Source: an uncultured Collinsella sp.
Lineage (GTDB): Bacteria > Actinomycetota > Coriobacteriia > Coriobacteriales > Coriobacteriaceae
Assembly: GCA_900752345.1 (NCBI GenBank)
Contig: CAADVA010000049.1
Location: forward strand, 1 to 20,663
Direction of reading: 5' to 3'
DNA length: 20,663 bases
The stretch's first letter is position 1. Every line of letters starts with the position of its first letter. The translations under genes were made by a program, and so were the position numbers. The notes beneath the pieces are model-generated. The model was not told where the DNA came from and did no database searches. It saw nothing but the letters and a program-made list of their open reading frames with translations. Below, in pieces: positions 1-8,049 of this stretch.

Positions 1-476
1 CCCTGTATCCGGTCATGACGTCGGTGTACTCGAAGCCGTAGAGGACCTTGATGAGCCATCGCACGAGGTCGTTGCCGAAGCCGTGGCCGGCCCGCTTGTT
101 CTCCGCCGCGTAGGTCCCGTTGGAGAGCCTGTCCCCCACCACATGGTCCGCAGAGCCGTCGAGCACGGGCGCGATGACATCGCGTACCTGCTCTATAGGG
201 TAGGTGTCGTCCCCGTCGACCATCACATAGCAGTCGGCGTCGATGTCGCGGAGCATCTGCCGCACGACGTTGCCCTTGCCCTGGCGCACTTCGCGGACCA
301 CGACGGCTCCGTGCTCAGCAGCTATCAGGGCCGTGTCGTCGGTGGAATTGTTGTCGTACACGTACACCGTGGCCTCGGGCAGGTACCTCTTGAAGTCGTC
401 GCAGACCTTCGCGATGGTCAGAGACTCGTTGTAGCAAGGCACCAGCGCGGCAATTCTATAAGTTCCTGATTTCATC
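1..476 (-). CDS. GT2 glycosyltransferase, polyprenyl-phosphate-sugar synthase-like (3' part outside window)
   Basis: Reading the minus strand from an ATG at 476 gives 158 residues without a stop up to the window edge, so the C-terminal part is missing. The protein opens with a GT2 nucleotide-binding start (ALVPCYNES, residues 10-18), has DNNSTDDT (41-48) and the metal-binding DGDD (87-90). It continues into GDRLSNGTY (114-122) and TDVMTGYR at the edge. These last two blocks are typical of the DPM1/dolichyl-phosphate-sugar synthase-like branch, whose members usually carry C-terminal membrane helices and load a sugar onto a polyprenyl phosphate on the inner membrane face. GGAG lies seven bases before the ATG. 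It sits 268 bases downstream of the DUF6020 gene on the same strand. The GT2 assignment is firm; the lipid-phosphate acceptor and the sugar are inferred. Confidence 0.85.
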
Positions 477-744
477 GAGCAGCTCCAAGCAACCACATTA
501 GTTAAGGAAAGGAAAAAACTATTTTATTCGAATGATCGAAGTCAGTTTTGAACCTTCCAAAGCTTCCTCGCCTATTTGGAATCCCCGCTAAAAAACAAGT
601 ATGCATTCATATTGCTTTTTAAGCCCTTGCTTAAGGAACGTCTCCGCTCGAATCGGCCAGGTCATCTGCCTGGGTTCGAGCAAAATCGCAGCGTTCGCAG
701 TCGTGGAGAGCGTGGCAGCGGCATTAGAGACGAAGCACATCGCC
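477..744. other. Intergenic region with two small hairpins, no gene seen
   Basis: No convincing reading frame with a ribosome-binding site is visible. Two inverted repeats are present: 619-634 (TTAAGC, loop CCTT, GCTTAA) and 646-681 (GCTCGAA and CCAGG pairing with CCTGG and TTCGAGC, with an asymmetric internal loop). Either could slow or end transcription from the minus-strand gene stopping at 745, but neither is followed by a T-tract in that direction. The AT-rich stretch at about 480-540 lies just upstream of the next minus-strand gene and could hold its promoter. No good -35/-10 pair was identified. Confidence 0.4.
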
Positions 745-2406
745 TTACGATGAAACCCCATGCCGCGAAGAGGGAGCCATCAACATTTCCAGCTCCATCG
801 GAACGGCTAACACCAGGGCGTACACATACCTGAGGCTCACAGCCACAGGCGTGGCGACCATTACAGTCAACCAAAGCGCAAGAAGCGGGAGTAAACCTAA
901 AATTGCGTCCCAGCGCCGTTCCATAAGAGCAATCGCAATCGCCGCCAACATGACCCAGGCAAAAATACCGGCGCTAATGGGCGGAATCGATTGGATAGCC
1001 TCGCTTGCGCCGTGTATCCCGATGCCAGCGAGTAGGTCGTGGTTTCCCAGACCAAACTCGTTGTACCAGCAAGATACCGAGACGTAGCCGTCCTCCGAAG
1101 CAACATTGGGAGCCCAAAACCCACAGGTTTCCATAGCATAGGCATCTAGAGCGACCTTGGGGTTCCTTGCCACAAGGCTCGCCCAGACATGTATGAACTT
1201 GCCCATATCCTCTTCGATGACCGAACCGTTATAGCTCGGCGCATACCACTTAATGAGGTCGAACAGGCACGGGTTGTAGTAATTCTTCGCATCCTCGGCA
1301 TTAAGAAAAGTGTCGACATACGCTCGCTCATCAGCGCTCATAGAGCCGCCGCTTTTGGAGATAGCAGCGATCTGTTGCATCGGAATAGCAATGCTCTCGG
1401 TCGTTTCGGTATCGTTTAGGCCCAGTCGCGAATACACGGGACCTTGAACGATAAACGCCAGCATGCAGCAGACCGCGAGTGCACCGAGCGTCGCAACAAA
1501 AGGAGCCCGCCCCTCACCGCGTCGGAAAAATGCCAGACAGGCAAGCGCCAAAAAGGCCAATGCCACGATAAACTTGCCGTTATTCCGGAAGAAGGCGACA
1601 AGCAAGCCATATATAAGGAGCCTTAGGCCAAGGACCAGAAGCAGACGAGAGCCAGCACCCCGGGCACGCGCGGCGTCGTACAACGCAAGACAGAACATAA
1701 CAAGCGCAAGAGTAAAGGGGACGTCCTTCCAGATGCTCACCGCATACGCCGGGATAAGAGGAAAGAACGCAAAGAACAAAAAGCTGAGGAGCAGTATCAC
1801 CTTCGGAACGCAAGCCGACCTCAGCCGACCGAGAATCACTGCGCATACGTAAGCCATAAGCAAAAACTGGACGGCGCAGAAGGCGCCGATAGCAACGGTG
1901 AGACCGTGCCCAGTGGCTTCGCTAGCCTTGATGAATGCGCCGACCATCAATGTATAGAGAATGGGCTGCTGGTTGTTCAGCCCGCCCCAATAAACCTGCC
2001 GTATGGCGTTGAACGTATCTGAAAACACGCCGCCGGGATAGCACGCGAGATAGTACGGAGACCAGCAAACGCAGAGAACAACAACACAAAGCAAGATAAA
2101 GATGCAATTGGTCAAACCCGAAAAAACAACCGGCCGTCGCGCGTTGTCCGACGGGCCCAATGTTGCGCGGCTCACGGCGAATCCGAGCATTGCAATGACA
2201 GGAAAACAAATCGCGAAGCTCCCCAGAAACACAAAAAACGCAGAGAGATTCGGCTCTGAAATATAGTTGGTCAGGTCCGCGACCGTTCCCACCATATGTA
2301 TTCTGCTCGCCGTCGAGAAAGCTAGCGCAGCAAGAATCGAGAAGCAGGAGCAACCCACCTTATGCTCTTTTGCATAGCTCACAGGCCCAGCGATGAAGTC
2401 TCGCAT
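745..2406 (-). CDS. DUF6020-type polytopic membrane protein, possible GT-C glycosyltransferase
   Basis: A 553-residue, strongly hydrophobic protein with about a dozen predicted membrane helices. After two or three N-terminal helices it carries WSPYYLACYPGGVFSDT (115-131) and GGLNNQQPILYTLMVG (141-156). This 'PGG..SD...N..P' pattern just outside a helix resembles the DUF6020 family as I remember it, which looks like GT-C enzymes using lipid-phosphate sugars on the outer membrane face. A long extracytoplasmic loop (about residues 340-455) follows the helix near 310-330. The start ATG overlaps the stop of the acyltransferase gene (TAATG, one shared base) and GAGGAGG lies seven bases before it, so the two are translationally coupled. 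The substrate is unknown. The family call is from memory of motif style; the transferase role is inference. Confidence 0.7.
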   Translation of the reverse strand: MRDFIAGPVSYAKEHKVGCSCFSILAALAFSTASRIHMVGTVADLTNYISEPNLSAFFVFLGSFAICFPVIAMLGFAVSRATLGPSDNARRPVVFSGLTNCIFILLCVVVLCVCWSPYYLACYPGGVFSDTFNAIRQVYWGGLNNQQPILYTLMVGAFIKASEATGHGLTVAIGAFCAVQFLLMAYVCAVILGRLRSACVPKVILLLSFLFFAFFPLIPAYAVSIWKDVPFTLALVMFCLALYDAARARGAGSRLLLVLGLRLLIYGLLVAFFRNNGKFIVALAFLALACLAFFRRGEGRAPFVATLGALAVCCMLAFIVQGPVYSRLGLNDTETTESIAIPMQQIAAISKSGGSMSADERAYVDTFLNAEDAKNYYNPCLFDLIKWYAPSYNGSVIEEDMGKFIHVWASLVARNPKVALDAYAMETCGFWAPNVASEDGYVSVSCWYNEFGLGNHDLLAGIGIHGASEAIQSIPPISAGIFAWVMLAAIAIALMERRWDAILGLLPLLALWLTVMVATPVAVSLRYVYALVLAVPMELEMLMAPSSRHGVSS

Positions 2407-3539
2407 TACGCTTCCTCCTCATGCGCCGGAGCAGCAAACAGGTCGACAACATGAGCCCCAAGCTCATCCATTCGACGGCTATAACCGCTATAACTCTTTG
2501 CCGCCTCGATCACAATGGAAAGGAGCAATGTGGTTGCCGCAAGGACCACAAGGATGACCGCCGGAATCTGGAATGAGTAGTAGAAATCGAGGAAGAAGTA
2601 CGAATACAGCAGCGTGTGGGTAAAGAACAAGTTGTCGGAATGCTTCCCAAACACGTCGAGTACCGCACAAAGCCCCGGAACCCTGGAGATAAACGTCATA
2701 ACGCTTGCGCAGATGAGCCAGGCGAGCGAGACCTCCAGCACACCGAGAAAGTTGTAGCTGAGGAAGGCAGAGAAGCAGGCAGCCATCGCGGCGATAAGCA
2801 AAATTGCCTTCATGGCTATGCCCCAGCGTCGGTCGCCCCAAAGGTCATTCCACTTATCAAAGAGCCTATATTCGAAACAAACGATGCCGAAGAAGAAGCT
2901 CGGAAGCGAAAGCGCAACGGTTGCGCTGAATTTGAAGCCACCGAGTATTAGCCAGAACGCCGCAAGCAAGGTCAGGGAGCCAACGCGCCGGGAGGCGTAG
3001 TTCGCAAGCGGCGCGAGGAAGATCATCAGGATAGCGAGCGACATGTACCACCACGTCGGGTTGAACCAGCCGCTCTGGAACGACTCGGAGATGCCAAGGA
3101 AGTCGAGGACGGCACGGGACGCCGTGGACATAAAGCCAGGCCCATACACATCCCATGGCTTCCGCCCGAGGAACTGCCCGGACACCCATGCGAGCACCAC
3201 GATAAACCAGTAGCGCGTCATGAGGTTCCACCAGCGGGTCAGCGAGAACTTGGTGAGCTCTCTCGGGGTCTCCTTACGCCCGCCGCTGAACGTCTTTGCG
3301 TAGCTCGCGGCCAGGCCGTAGCCGGTGATGAACACAAACACCGCCACGCAAGCACGGCATGCCAAGGCGATGCTCGTGACCTGATCTCCCGTGAAGGGCC
3401 AGTAGTTGATGTAATGCCCCTCGTACTCAGGATAGTCGTTGAACAGGTGGTGGAATAGCAGCATGAGGACGGCGATGCCTTTAACGATTCTCGTGTGGTT
3501 CTTGGTGAACGCAGTAGCCAACGGGTCCTTAGAAACCAT
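2406..3539 (-). CDS. Acyltransferase family 3 (OafA/YrhL-like) membrane O-acyltransferase
   Basis: A 377-residue protein with about ten hydrophobic segments. The first helix carries LLFHHLFND, where the His-His pair (residues 30-31 from the chosen start) matches the conserved His region of acyltransferase-3 proteins. The C-terminal half shows the usual helices and a late FFTHTLLYSYFFLDFYYS block. These enzymes transfer acetyl or other acyl groups from CoA donors to surface sugars across the membrane. The frame also opens with a GTG at 3551 (four residues longer), but the SD-like GGCGGG almost touches that GTG. The ATG at 3539 has GGTGG eight bases upstream and is preferred. It lies 17 bases after the WecE-like gene and overlaps the DUF6020 gene by one base. 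A role in acylating this locus's glycan is inferred; the acceptor is unknown. Confidence 0.85.
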   Translation of the reverse strand: MVSKDPLATAFTKNHTRIVKGIAVLMLLFHHLFNDYPEYEGHYINYWPFTGDQVTSIALACRACVAVFVFITGYGLAASYAKTFSGGRKETPRELTKFSLTRWWNLMTRYWFIVVLAWVSGQFLGRKPWDVYGPGFMSTASRAVLDFLGISESFQSGWFNPTWWYMSLAILMIFLAPLANYASRRVGSLTLLAAFWLILGGFKFSATVALSLPSFFFGIVCFEYRLFDKWNDLWGDRRWGIAMKAILLIAAMAACFSAFLSYNFLGVLEVSLAWLICASVMTFISRVPGLCAVLDVFGKHSDNLFFTHTLLYSYFFLDFYYSFQIPAVILVVLAATTLLLSIVIEAAKSYSGYSRRMDELGAHVVDLFAAPAHEEEA

Positions 3540-3556
3540 GCCAGAAGCCACCCCGC

Positions 3557-4693
3557 CTACACGCCGTAGAACTCGTTTACGGCACGGACAACCTGCTGCA
3601 GGTCCTCAGGCGCAAGGCCATAGTACATGGGTAGGCGCACGAGTCGGTTGGAAACGTCGGTCGTGTGCTCATCCTTGCCGTCGAAGCGGCCATAGCGCAA
3701 ACCGGCAGGCGACGAATGCAGCGGCACATAATGGAAAACGGCGAGCACGCCGCGACGCTTGAGGTGGGCAATCAGTTCCGTGCGCTCCTCAAGGCTTCCG
3801 GTCATGAGATAGAACATATGGGCGTTGTGCTCGCACCCCTCGGGAATCACGGGCAGCTCGAGCTTTCCTGCGTCCTGGAGCGGGCGAAGGCCCTCGTAAT
3901 ACGCGTTCCAAGAAGCAAGGCGGTTTTGATTGATCTGATCAGCGCGCTCGAGCTGGGCCCAAAGGTAAGCCGCGTTCATGTCGCTCGGAAGGTAACTCGA
4001 TCCATACTCCTCCCAGGTGTACTTGTCCACCTGGCCGCGCAGAAAGCGCTGGCGATTCGTACCCTTCTCGCGGATAATCTCGGCGCGCTCGTTGTACTTG
4101 CCTTCGTTGATCACGATGGCGCCGCCCTCCCCCATCGAGTAGTTCTTAGTCTCGTGGAACGAGTAGCAGCCGAAAGTGCCGATAGTGCCCAGGGCGGCCC
4201 CCTTGTACGTGCTCATAACGCCTTGCGCGGCGTCCTCGACCACAATAAGGCCGTGCCGTTTGGCGATGTCCATAATCGTGTCCATCTCGCAGGCAACGCC
4301 GGCATAGTGCATAGCGCAGATAACGCGCGTGCGCTCTGTAATTGCAGCCTCGATTTTCTTCTCGTCGATGTTCTTCGTGTCGGGGCGGATATCCACGAAA
4401 ACAAGCGTGGCGCCCGCCAGCACAAAAGCCGTGGCGGTAGACGAAAAGGTGAAGCTCGGCAGAATCACCTCATCGCCCGGCTTAAGGTCGCACAGCAGGG
4501 CCGCCATCTCGAGCGCCGTTGTGCCGGAGGTGGTCAGCAATGCCTTCTGGGCGCAGAAACGATCCTCGAGCCATTCGTGGCAGCGCATGCAGAACGGGCC
4601 GTCGCCCGAGATTTTGTGATTAACCTCGCAGGCCTCCCGCACGTACTCCATCTCGGAGCCCACAAAGGGCGGAACATTGAACGAAATAGCCAT
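3557..4693 (-). CDS. wecE: dTDP-4-amino-4,6-dideoxygalactose transaminase (WecE/RffA)
   Basis: 378 residues, the usual size for a DegT/DnrJ/EryC1 sugar aminotransferase. The similarity to E. coli WecE/RffA is strong throughout: CDLKPGDEVILPSFTF (68-83), HYAGVACEMDTI (129-140), VVEDAAQGVMSTYKG (151-165), SFHETKNY (178-185), REKGTNR and FRGQVDKYTW-like blocks, and a C-terminal FHYVPLHSSPAG. Lys183 in SFHETKNY is the expected PLP Schiff-base lysine and Asp154 the pyridine-binding acid. The reaction is glutamate-dependent amination at C4 of dTDP-4-keto-6-deoxyglucose, giving dTDP-Fuc4N. Its substrate is the product of RmlB, encoded at 18087-19106. AGGAG lies six bases before the ATG. It is first in a minus-strand operon with the acyltransferase and DUF6020 genes. 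No WecD-like N-acetyltransferase is seen. Confidence 0.93.
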   Translation of the reverse strand: MAISFNVPPFVGSEMEYVREACEVNHKISGDGPFCMRCHEWLEDRFCAQKALLTTSGTTALEMAALLCDLKPGDEVILPSFTFSSTATAFVLAGATLVFVDIRPDTKNIDEKKIEAAITERTRVICAMHYAGVACEMDTIMDIAKRHGLIVVEDAAQGVMSTYKGAALGTIGTFGCYSFHETKNYSMGEGGAIVINEGKYNERAEIIREKGTNRQRFLRGQVDKYTWEEYGSSYLPSDMNAAYLWAQLERADQINQNRLASWNAYYEGLRPLQDAGKLELPVIPEGCEHNAHMFYLMTGSLEERTELIAHLKRRGVLAVFHYVPLHSSPAGLRYGRFDGKDEHTTDVSNRLVRLPMYYGLAPEDLQQVVRAVNEFYGV

Positions 4694-4840
4694 GAACCTC
4701 TCCTAGGCTTTCGGGCAAACGCCTTCGTATGAATTGGTTTTCTATTGTACGGCTCCAAATACAAAGGAAGCAGCAAAGTAGCCAAAGGCCAAGTGTTAAA
4801 CTCAAATAACTGTGCGCAAAACATCCAAGGAGCAGGGTTC
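4694..4840. promoter_or_regulatory. Divergent intergenic region between wecE and the GT2/DUF2304 pair
   Basis: These 147 bases separate two head-to-head units, so promoters in both directions are expected. On the minus strand TACAAT (4744-4749 in plus coordinates) is a plausible -10 box for wecE, about 50 bases from its ATG, but I see no convincing -35 at 16-18 bases. On the plus strand the region is AT-rich; AAGGAG at 4827-4832 is the ribosome-binding site of the GT2 gene, eight bases before its ATG. No clear operator repeat was noticed. Confidence 0.3.
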
Positions 4841-5524
4841 ATGAGAGTACTTGCCGTAGTGCCGGCTTTCAACGAGGAGGAGTGCCTCGCGAACACGATC
4901 GCCGACCTCAGGGCCCAGTGTCCCGACGTTGACTACCTCGTTGTAAACGACGGCTCCAAGGACGACACCGCAGGAATCATAGCCCGCAAAGGCTTAAATG
5001 GCATCAACCTCCCCGTAAACACCGGACTCGCCTCCGCATTCCGCACCGGAATGAAGTATGCCCTGCGAAACGGCTACGACGCCGTCATCCAGTTCGACGC
5101 GGACGGCCAGCACCTTCCCTCCTATATCCCCGTAATGGCTCAGAAGCTGCAAGAAACGGACGCCGACATCGTAATCGCTTCGCGATTCCTCGACGGCACG
5201 CAAAAGCCTTCAGGTGCGCGAGGGGTCGGCTCAAAGCTCATCACCACGCTCATCAAGCTCACCTGCGGCGTAACCATCACCGACCCCACAAGCGGCATGC
5301 GCATGTACAGCCGCCGCATGATAAAGCTCTTTGCCACTGGCTTCGACTGTGCGCCGGAGCCCGATATGGTGGCTCTTGTGGCTCGCAAGTACGGCCCCGT
5401 AGTTGAAATTCAGGCCAAGATGCGCGAGCGGCAGGGCGGCGAGAGCTACCTCAATCTGAGCAACGTGATTAAGTACATGAGCCGCACGTGTCTCTCCATC
5501 GTCATGTCCCGATTCCTTAGGTAG
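4841..5524 (+). CDS. DPM1-like GT2 glycosyltransferase (GacI-like polyprenyl-phosphate-sugar synthase)
   Basis: 228 residues from the ATG at 4841, which has AAGGAG eight bases upstream. The frame is open further back to 4745 but without a ribosome-binding site. Motifs: VVPAFNEEE (6-14), VVNDGSKDDT (34-43), FDADGQH (85-91, the metal-binding DxD), ASRFLDG near 135-141 and TDPTSGMRMYSR near 150-161. This is the short soluble DPM1-like type with no C-terminal membrane domain. Such proteins are usually followed, as here, by a DUF2304 membrane partner five bases downstream. In streptococcal group A carbohydrate synthesis the equivalent GacI makes undecaprenyl-phosphate-GlcNAc and GacJ (DUF2304) stimulates it. 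Polyprenyl phosphate as acceptor is inferred from this pairing; the sugar is unknown. Confidence 0.88.
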   Translation: MRVLAVVPAFNEEECLANTIADLRAQCPDVDYLVVNDGSKDDTAGIIARKGLNGINLPVNTGLASAFRTGMKYALRNGYDAVIQFDADGQHLPSYIPVMAQKLQETDADIVIASRFLDGTQKPSGARGVGSKLITTLIKLTCGVTITDPTSGMRMYSRRMIKLFATGFDCAPEPDMVALVARKYGPVVEIQAKMRERQGGESYLNLSNVIKYMSRTCLSIVMSRFLR

Positions 5525-5529
5525 GTCAT

Positions 5530-5871
5530 ATGCTGCCGTTCTATCTTCGAGCATTGCTCGTCATCGGAGCCGTTGCCGCCCTCTTCGTGGTCGGAAAGCA
5601 AGTTAAGAAACAGAAAATCCTCGTTGAGGATGCCGTGTTCTGGGTTGTCGTCGCCGTCGTCTTCGTCGTGATAGCGATTTTCCCCGACATAGCAATCAAT
5701 CTCGCCCATGCTCTGGGCTTTATGAGCGCAAGCAACTTCGTCTACCTCGTGATAATCTCACTGCTGCTCTGGAAGGCGTTCACGAACTCGGCGGAGATAA
5801 GCCGCCTAAGGACAAAGGTCAACGAGCTCGCACAGGAAATAGCCCTTTCCAAGCTTGACAGCCATAAATAG
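5530..5871 (+). CDS. DUF2304 small membrane protein (GacJ-like partner of the upstream GT2)
   Basis: 113 residues. A first membrane helix at about 5-21 is followed by a basic stretch (KQVKKQK, 23-29), then two further helices at about 34-60 and 69-83. The C-terminus is an amphipathic, coiled-coil-like segment (NSAEISRLRTKVNELAQEI, about 88-106). This size and layout are those of DUF2304 proteins. The gene starts five bases after the GT2 stop and its SD-like AGGTAGG overlaps that stop, so the two are almost certainly co-transcribed and probably coupled. By analogy with GacJ it would hold the soluble GT2 at the membrane and raise its activity. The family call is strong; the activation role is inferred. 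Confidence 0.85.
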   Translation: MLPFYLRALLVIGAVAALFVVGKQVKKQKILVEDAVFWVVVAVVFVVIAIFPDIAINLAHALGFMSASNFVYLVIISLLLWKAFTNSAEISRLRTKVNELAQEIALSKLDSHK

Positions 5872-5897
5872 GCCAGGCAACCCGAATACCAGAGAAA

Positions 5898-5965
5898 CTA
5901 ACTCCCATACAGCGGACGCATACGGCCTGTTTTTAGCCCAGATGCGTCCGCCGTGTGGGAGTTAG
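5898..5965. terminator. Long inverted repeat between convergent genes, probable bidirectional terminator
   Basis: Two 24-base arms, 5898-5921 and 5942-5965, pair along their whole length except for one G-U wobble and one A-C mismatch. The 20-base loop (5922-5941) contains TTTTT and a small GGC/GCC inner pair. It starts 26 bases after the DUF2304 stop and ends 26 bases before the stop of the convergent GT2. In the minus direction the stem is followed by TTTCTCT, a modest U-tract; in the plus direction it is followed by AAAGAAG. The arms are longer than in a usual intrinsic terminator, so it may instead be, or derive from, a repeat element. Confidence 0.65.
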
Positions 5966-5991
5966 AAAGAAGTGCTCCCGCCCACAGGCAG

Positions 5992-6894
5992 TTAGAGTCT
6001 CCCGAGCAGGAACAGCAACCGCAGCGCCAGCTCCTCGGGAAGCTTCTGCCGAAGCCTCACAGGGACAAAGGCCTTCGCCAAGCGACCACCGTAAAGAAAA
6101 CGGTGGAGCAGTTCCCTCTTTTGCGCGTCCATCGCGTCGCCGAAGCACTCGTCGAGCTTGCGGAGCTGCTCGGTGATCCTCCCGAGCCCCTCCCCCGCAA
6201 AGAAGGTCTTCACGCGATAGCGAAGCAGCGAGACCCCGTCGCTTCCCGTCGGACTCGCGTTGGAGCCGGTGCGCCGGTACTCGAGGCACGAGAAGTCATC
6301 GTAGGTGAGCTCCCCCAGCGCAGACCCCACGAGCGAGATCCACCAATCGTGGCAGTAGACACCCTCGCGCCCCGCACCCACGACGAGCTCGAGCAGCGCA
6401 CGGTTGATGACCATAGTGTTGCCAGACGTCATGTTCTCATAAAGCATCTTCGCGTAGTCCACGCCGTTTCGGTTGAGGCGCGACCTGCCCTGGGGTTTCA
6501 TCTGGGCATCGCAGAACATGTACTCCGCGGCGTAAACCTGCGGGACGGAGGCGTCTTTAGAGGATAGGACCTTGACCGCGCGGGCGAGCTTGTCGTCATG
6601 CCACACGTCGTCCTGGTCGCAAAGCGCCACGTAGTCGTAGCCCTCTGGGACCGCCGCCAGGCCGGCAAGAAACGACCCCACCACGCCCAAGTTCCCGCCG
6701 GGAATAAGCTCGAGCAATCCGGCATCGGCGTAATCCTCAAGGATTGCCACGGTTTCGTCGCGGGAGCCGTCGTCGCGAACAAAGAGTCGCAAGGCCACGC
6801 CCTTCTGCGAAAGCACGCTGTCGACCTGCTCCCGTAAATGCCCGGCCCCGTTGTAGGTGCTCATTACCACCGCGATCTTCGGCTGTTCAGTCAA
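5992..6894 (-). CDS. GT2 glycosyltransferase, rhamnosyltransferase-like
   Basis: 300 residues from the chosen TTG start. Motifs: AVVMSTYNGAGHL (8-20), VRDDGSRDET (39-48), ALCDQDDVWHDDKL (90-103) and NTMVINRALLEL. The DQDDVW signature and the HDWWISL block are typical of the GT2 branch with many rhamnosyltransferases; donor and acceptor are not proven. Start choice: the frame extends to a TTG at 6948 with no ribosome-binding site, whereas the TTG at 6894 has GAGAGG eight bases upstream and places the first beta strand at the usual distance from the N-terminus. An ATG at 6899 is out of frame and stops at once. The gene stands alone on the minus strand between two plus-strand GT units and is divergent from the GT2 at 6974. 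Confidence 0.85.
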   Translation of the reverse strand: MTEQPKIAVVMSTYNGAGHLREQVDSVLSQKGVALRLFVRDDGSRDETVAILEDYADAGLLELIPGGNLGVVGSFLAGLAAVPEGYDYVALCDQDDVWHDDKLARAVKVLSSKDASVPQVYAAEYMFCDAQMKPQGRSRLNRNGVDYAKMLYENMTSGNTMVINRALLELVVGAGREGVYCHDWWISLVGSALGELTYDDFSCLEYRRTGSNASPTGSDGVSLLRYRVKTFFAGEGLGRITEQLRKLDECFGDAMDAQKRELLHRFLYGGRLAKAFVPVRLRQKLPEELALRLLFLLGRL

Positions 6895-6973
6895 CGCATA
6901 TGCCTCTCGTCCGCCCGTCGTTACACAGGGGTTAGTATAGAAGGTCAAAGGAAGTTACGCCGAGAGGATATAC
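6895..6973. promoter_or_regulatory. Divergent promoter region between two GT2 genes
   Basis: Seventy-nine bases between head-to-head starts. On the minus strand TATACT (6934-6939 in plus coordinates) is a good -10 box for the gene starting at 6894; a start site near 6927 would leave a leader of about 33 bases carrying GAGAGG (6903-6908). This -10 lies inside the coding region implied by the longer TTG start at 6948, which argues against that start. No good -35 is seen. On the plus strand GAGAGG, six bases before the ATG at 6974, is the ribosome-binding site. Confidence 0.35.
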
Positions 6974-8026
6974 ATGGCCCCACAGAGACCCGTCAAGCTC
7001 AGCATCGTGGTCCCCTGCTACAAGACCGAAAACCTGCTCCCGCGATGCCTCGACTCCCTGTTGGCTCAGGACCTCGGCGGCATCGAGATCATCGCTGTGA
7101 ACGACGGCTCCCCCGACGGTACGCTCGCCCTGCTGCGCTCCTACGAGAAAGCCCACCCCGGTCTTGTACGCGTGCTCGACAAGAAGAATGGGGGCCTGTG
7201 GAACGCGCGCTGGTCGGGCACCGAGGTCGCGGTGGGCGACTACGTGGCCTATCTCGACAGCGACGACTATGTTGCCACCACCTTCGCCTCCGATCTCTAC
7301 GGGACCGCCGTTCGCGAGGATGCGGACATCGTGGTCTGCGGCTTCAACCGCATCGACGAGGAATCGGGCGGCTGCATCTCGACCGAAATGGACACCGCCA
7401 AGCCCACCTTCCTGCCCCACGAGGAGCCCGGCCGCCTAGTCGAGATCAACCCCGCCGCATGGAACAAGTGCTATCGCCGCGACCTGCTCATGCGCATGCA
7501 CCGTCTAGATGCGCCGCCGCTCATCCTCGAGGACGTCACGTTGACGCAGCTCGCCTACCTTGCATGCGATGGCAAGCTCGCCTTCACCGGAACCGCCCCG
7601 CACTATTACATGGTCCGCAAGGGGTCGATGATCAATACCGTGACACCTGCGCAGGTGGAGAGCGTGAAAAAGGCCATGCTCGAGGTCAAGTCGGATTTCG
7701 TCGCCGACGGGGCCTCGCAAGCGCTGCAAGAGGAGCTCGACGCCGTCGCTTTCCTGCACCTCGGCGTCTCCATGAGCTTTAGGCTCTCGTCGGTGGAGGG
7801 CCTCGACCTCGGCTCCGCGATCGCGCAGACGACGGCGTACCTCGACGAGAGCTTCCCCACCTGGCGCAATAATACCTATATCAAGTTCGGCTACGCTGCT
7901 GTCCACAAGGGGGCGTACGCCAAGCTCTTCTTGTCCCACGCTGTGTACAAGGCCCACCTTATGAGACCTTTCCTCGCAGCATATAGGTTCTTCCTAACTC
8001 ACACGGGCAAAGACATCAAGTGGTAG
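6974..8026 (+). CDS. GT2 (WcaA-like) glycosyltransferase
   Basis: 350 residues. The N-terminal GT-A domain shows SIVVPCYKTENLLPRCLDSL (10-29), AVNDGSPDGT (41-50), NGGLWNARW (72-80) and the metal-binding YLDSDDYV (93-100). A later acidic LILEDVTLTQ block sits where GT2 enzymes place their catalytic base. About 130 residues follow the catalytic core, mostly helical and with no clear membrane segment. It is a cytosolic or membrane-associated enzyme adding one sugar to a lipid-linked or nascent glycan; the sugar cannot be told. GAGAGG is six bases before the ATG. The next GT2 starts 23 bases downstream on the same strand, so the two form one unit ending at the terminator at 9051. Confidence 0.88.
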   Translation: MAPQRPVKLSIVVPCYKTENLLPRCLDSLLAQDLGGIEIIAVNDGSPDGTLALLRSYEKAHPGLVRVLDKKNGGLWNARWSGTEVAVGDYVAYLDSDDYVATTFASDLYGTAVREDADIVVCGFNRIDEESGGCISTEMDTAKPTFLPHEEPGRLVEINPAAWNKCYRRDLLMRMHRLDAPPLILEDVTLTQLAYLACDGKLAFTGTAPHYYMVRKGSMINTVTPAQVESVKKAMLEVKSDFVADGASQALQEELDAVAFLHLGVSMSFRLSSVEGLDLGSAIAQTTAYLDESFPTWRNNTYIKFGYAAVHKGAYAKLFLSHAVYKAHLMRPFLAAYRFFLTHTGKDIKW

Positions 8027-8049
8027 TCAATGATCCTAAGGAGCAAACT

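Noticed and set aside
646..681. tRNA-like T-arm (GGGTTCGAGC) in the 477-744 gap
   Set aside because: No anticodon arm, acceptor stem or CCA context around it; best read as a plain hairpin.
745..4693. Possible frameshift or decay in the acyltransferase and DUF6020 genes
   Set aside because: Both frames are full length with normal N- and C-termini, strong ribosome-binding sites and coupled junctions.
3665..4732. 355-codon open frame on the plus strand opposite wecE
   Set aside because: The minus-strand frame matches WecE over its whole length; the antisense frame has no recognisable motif or ribosome-binding site.
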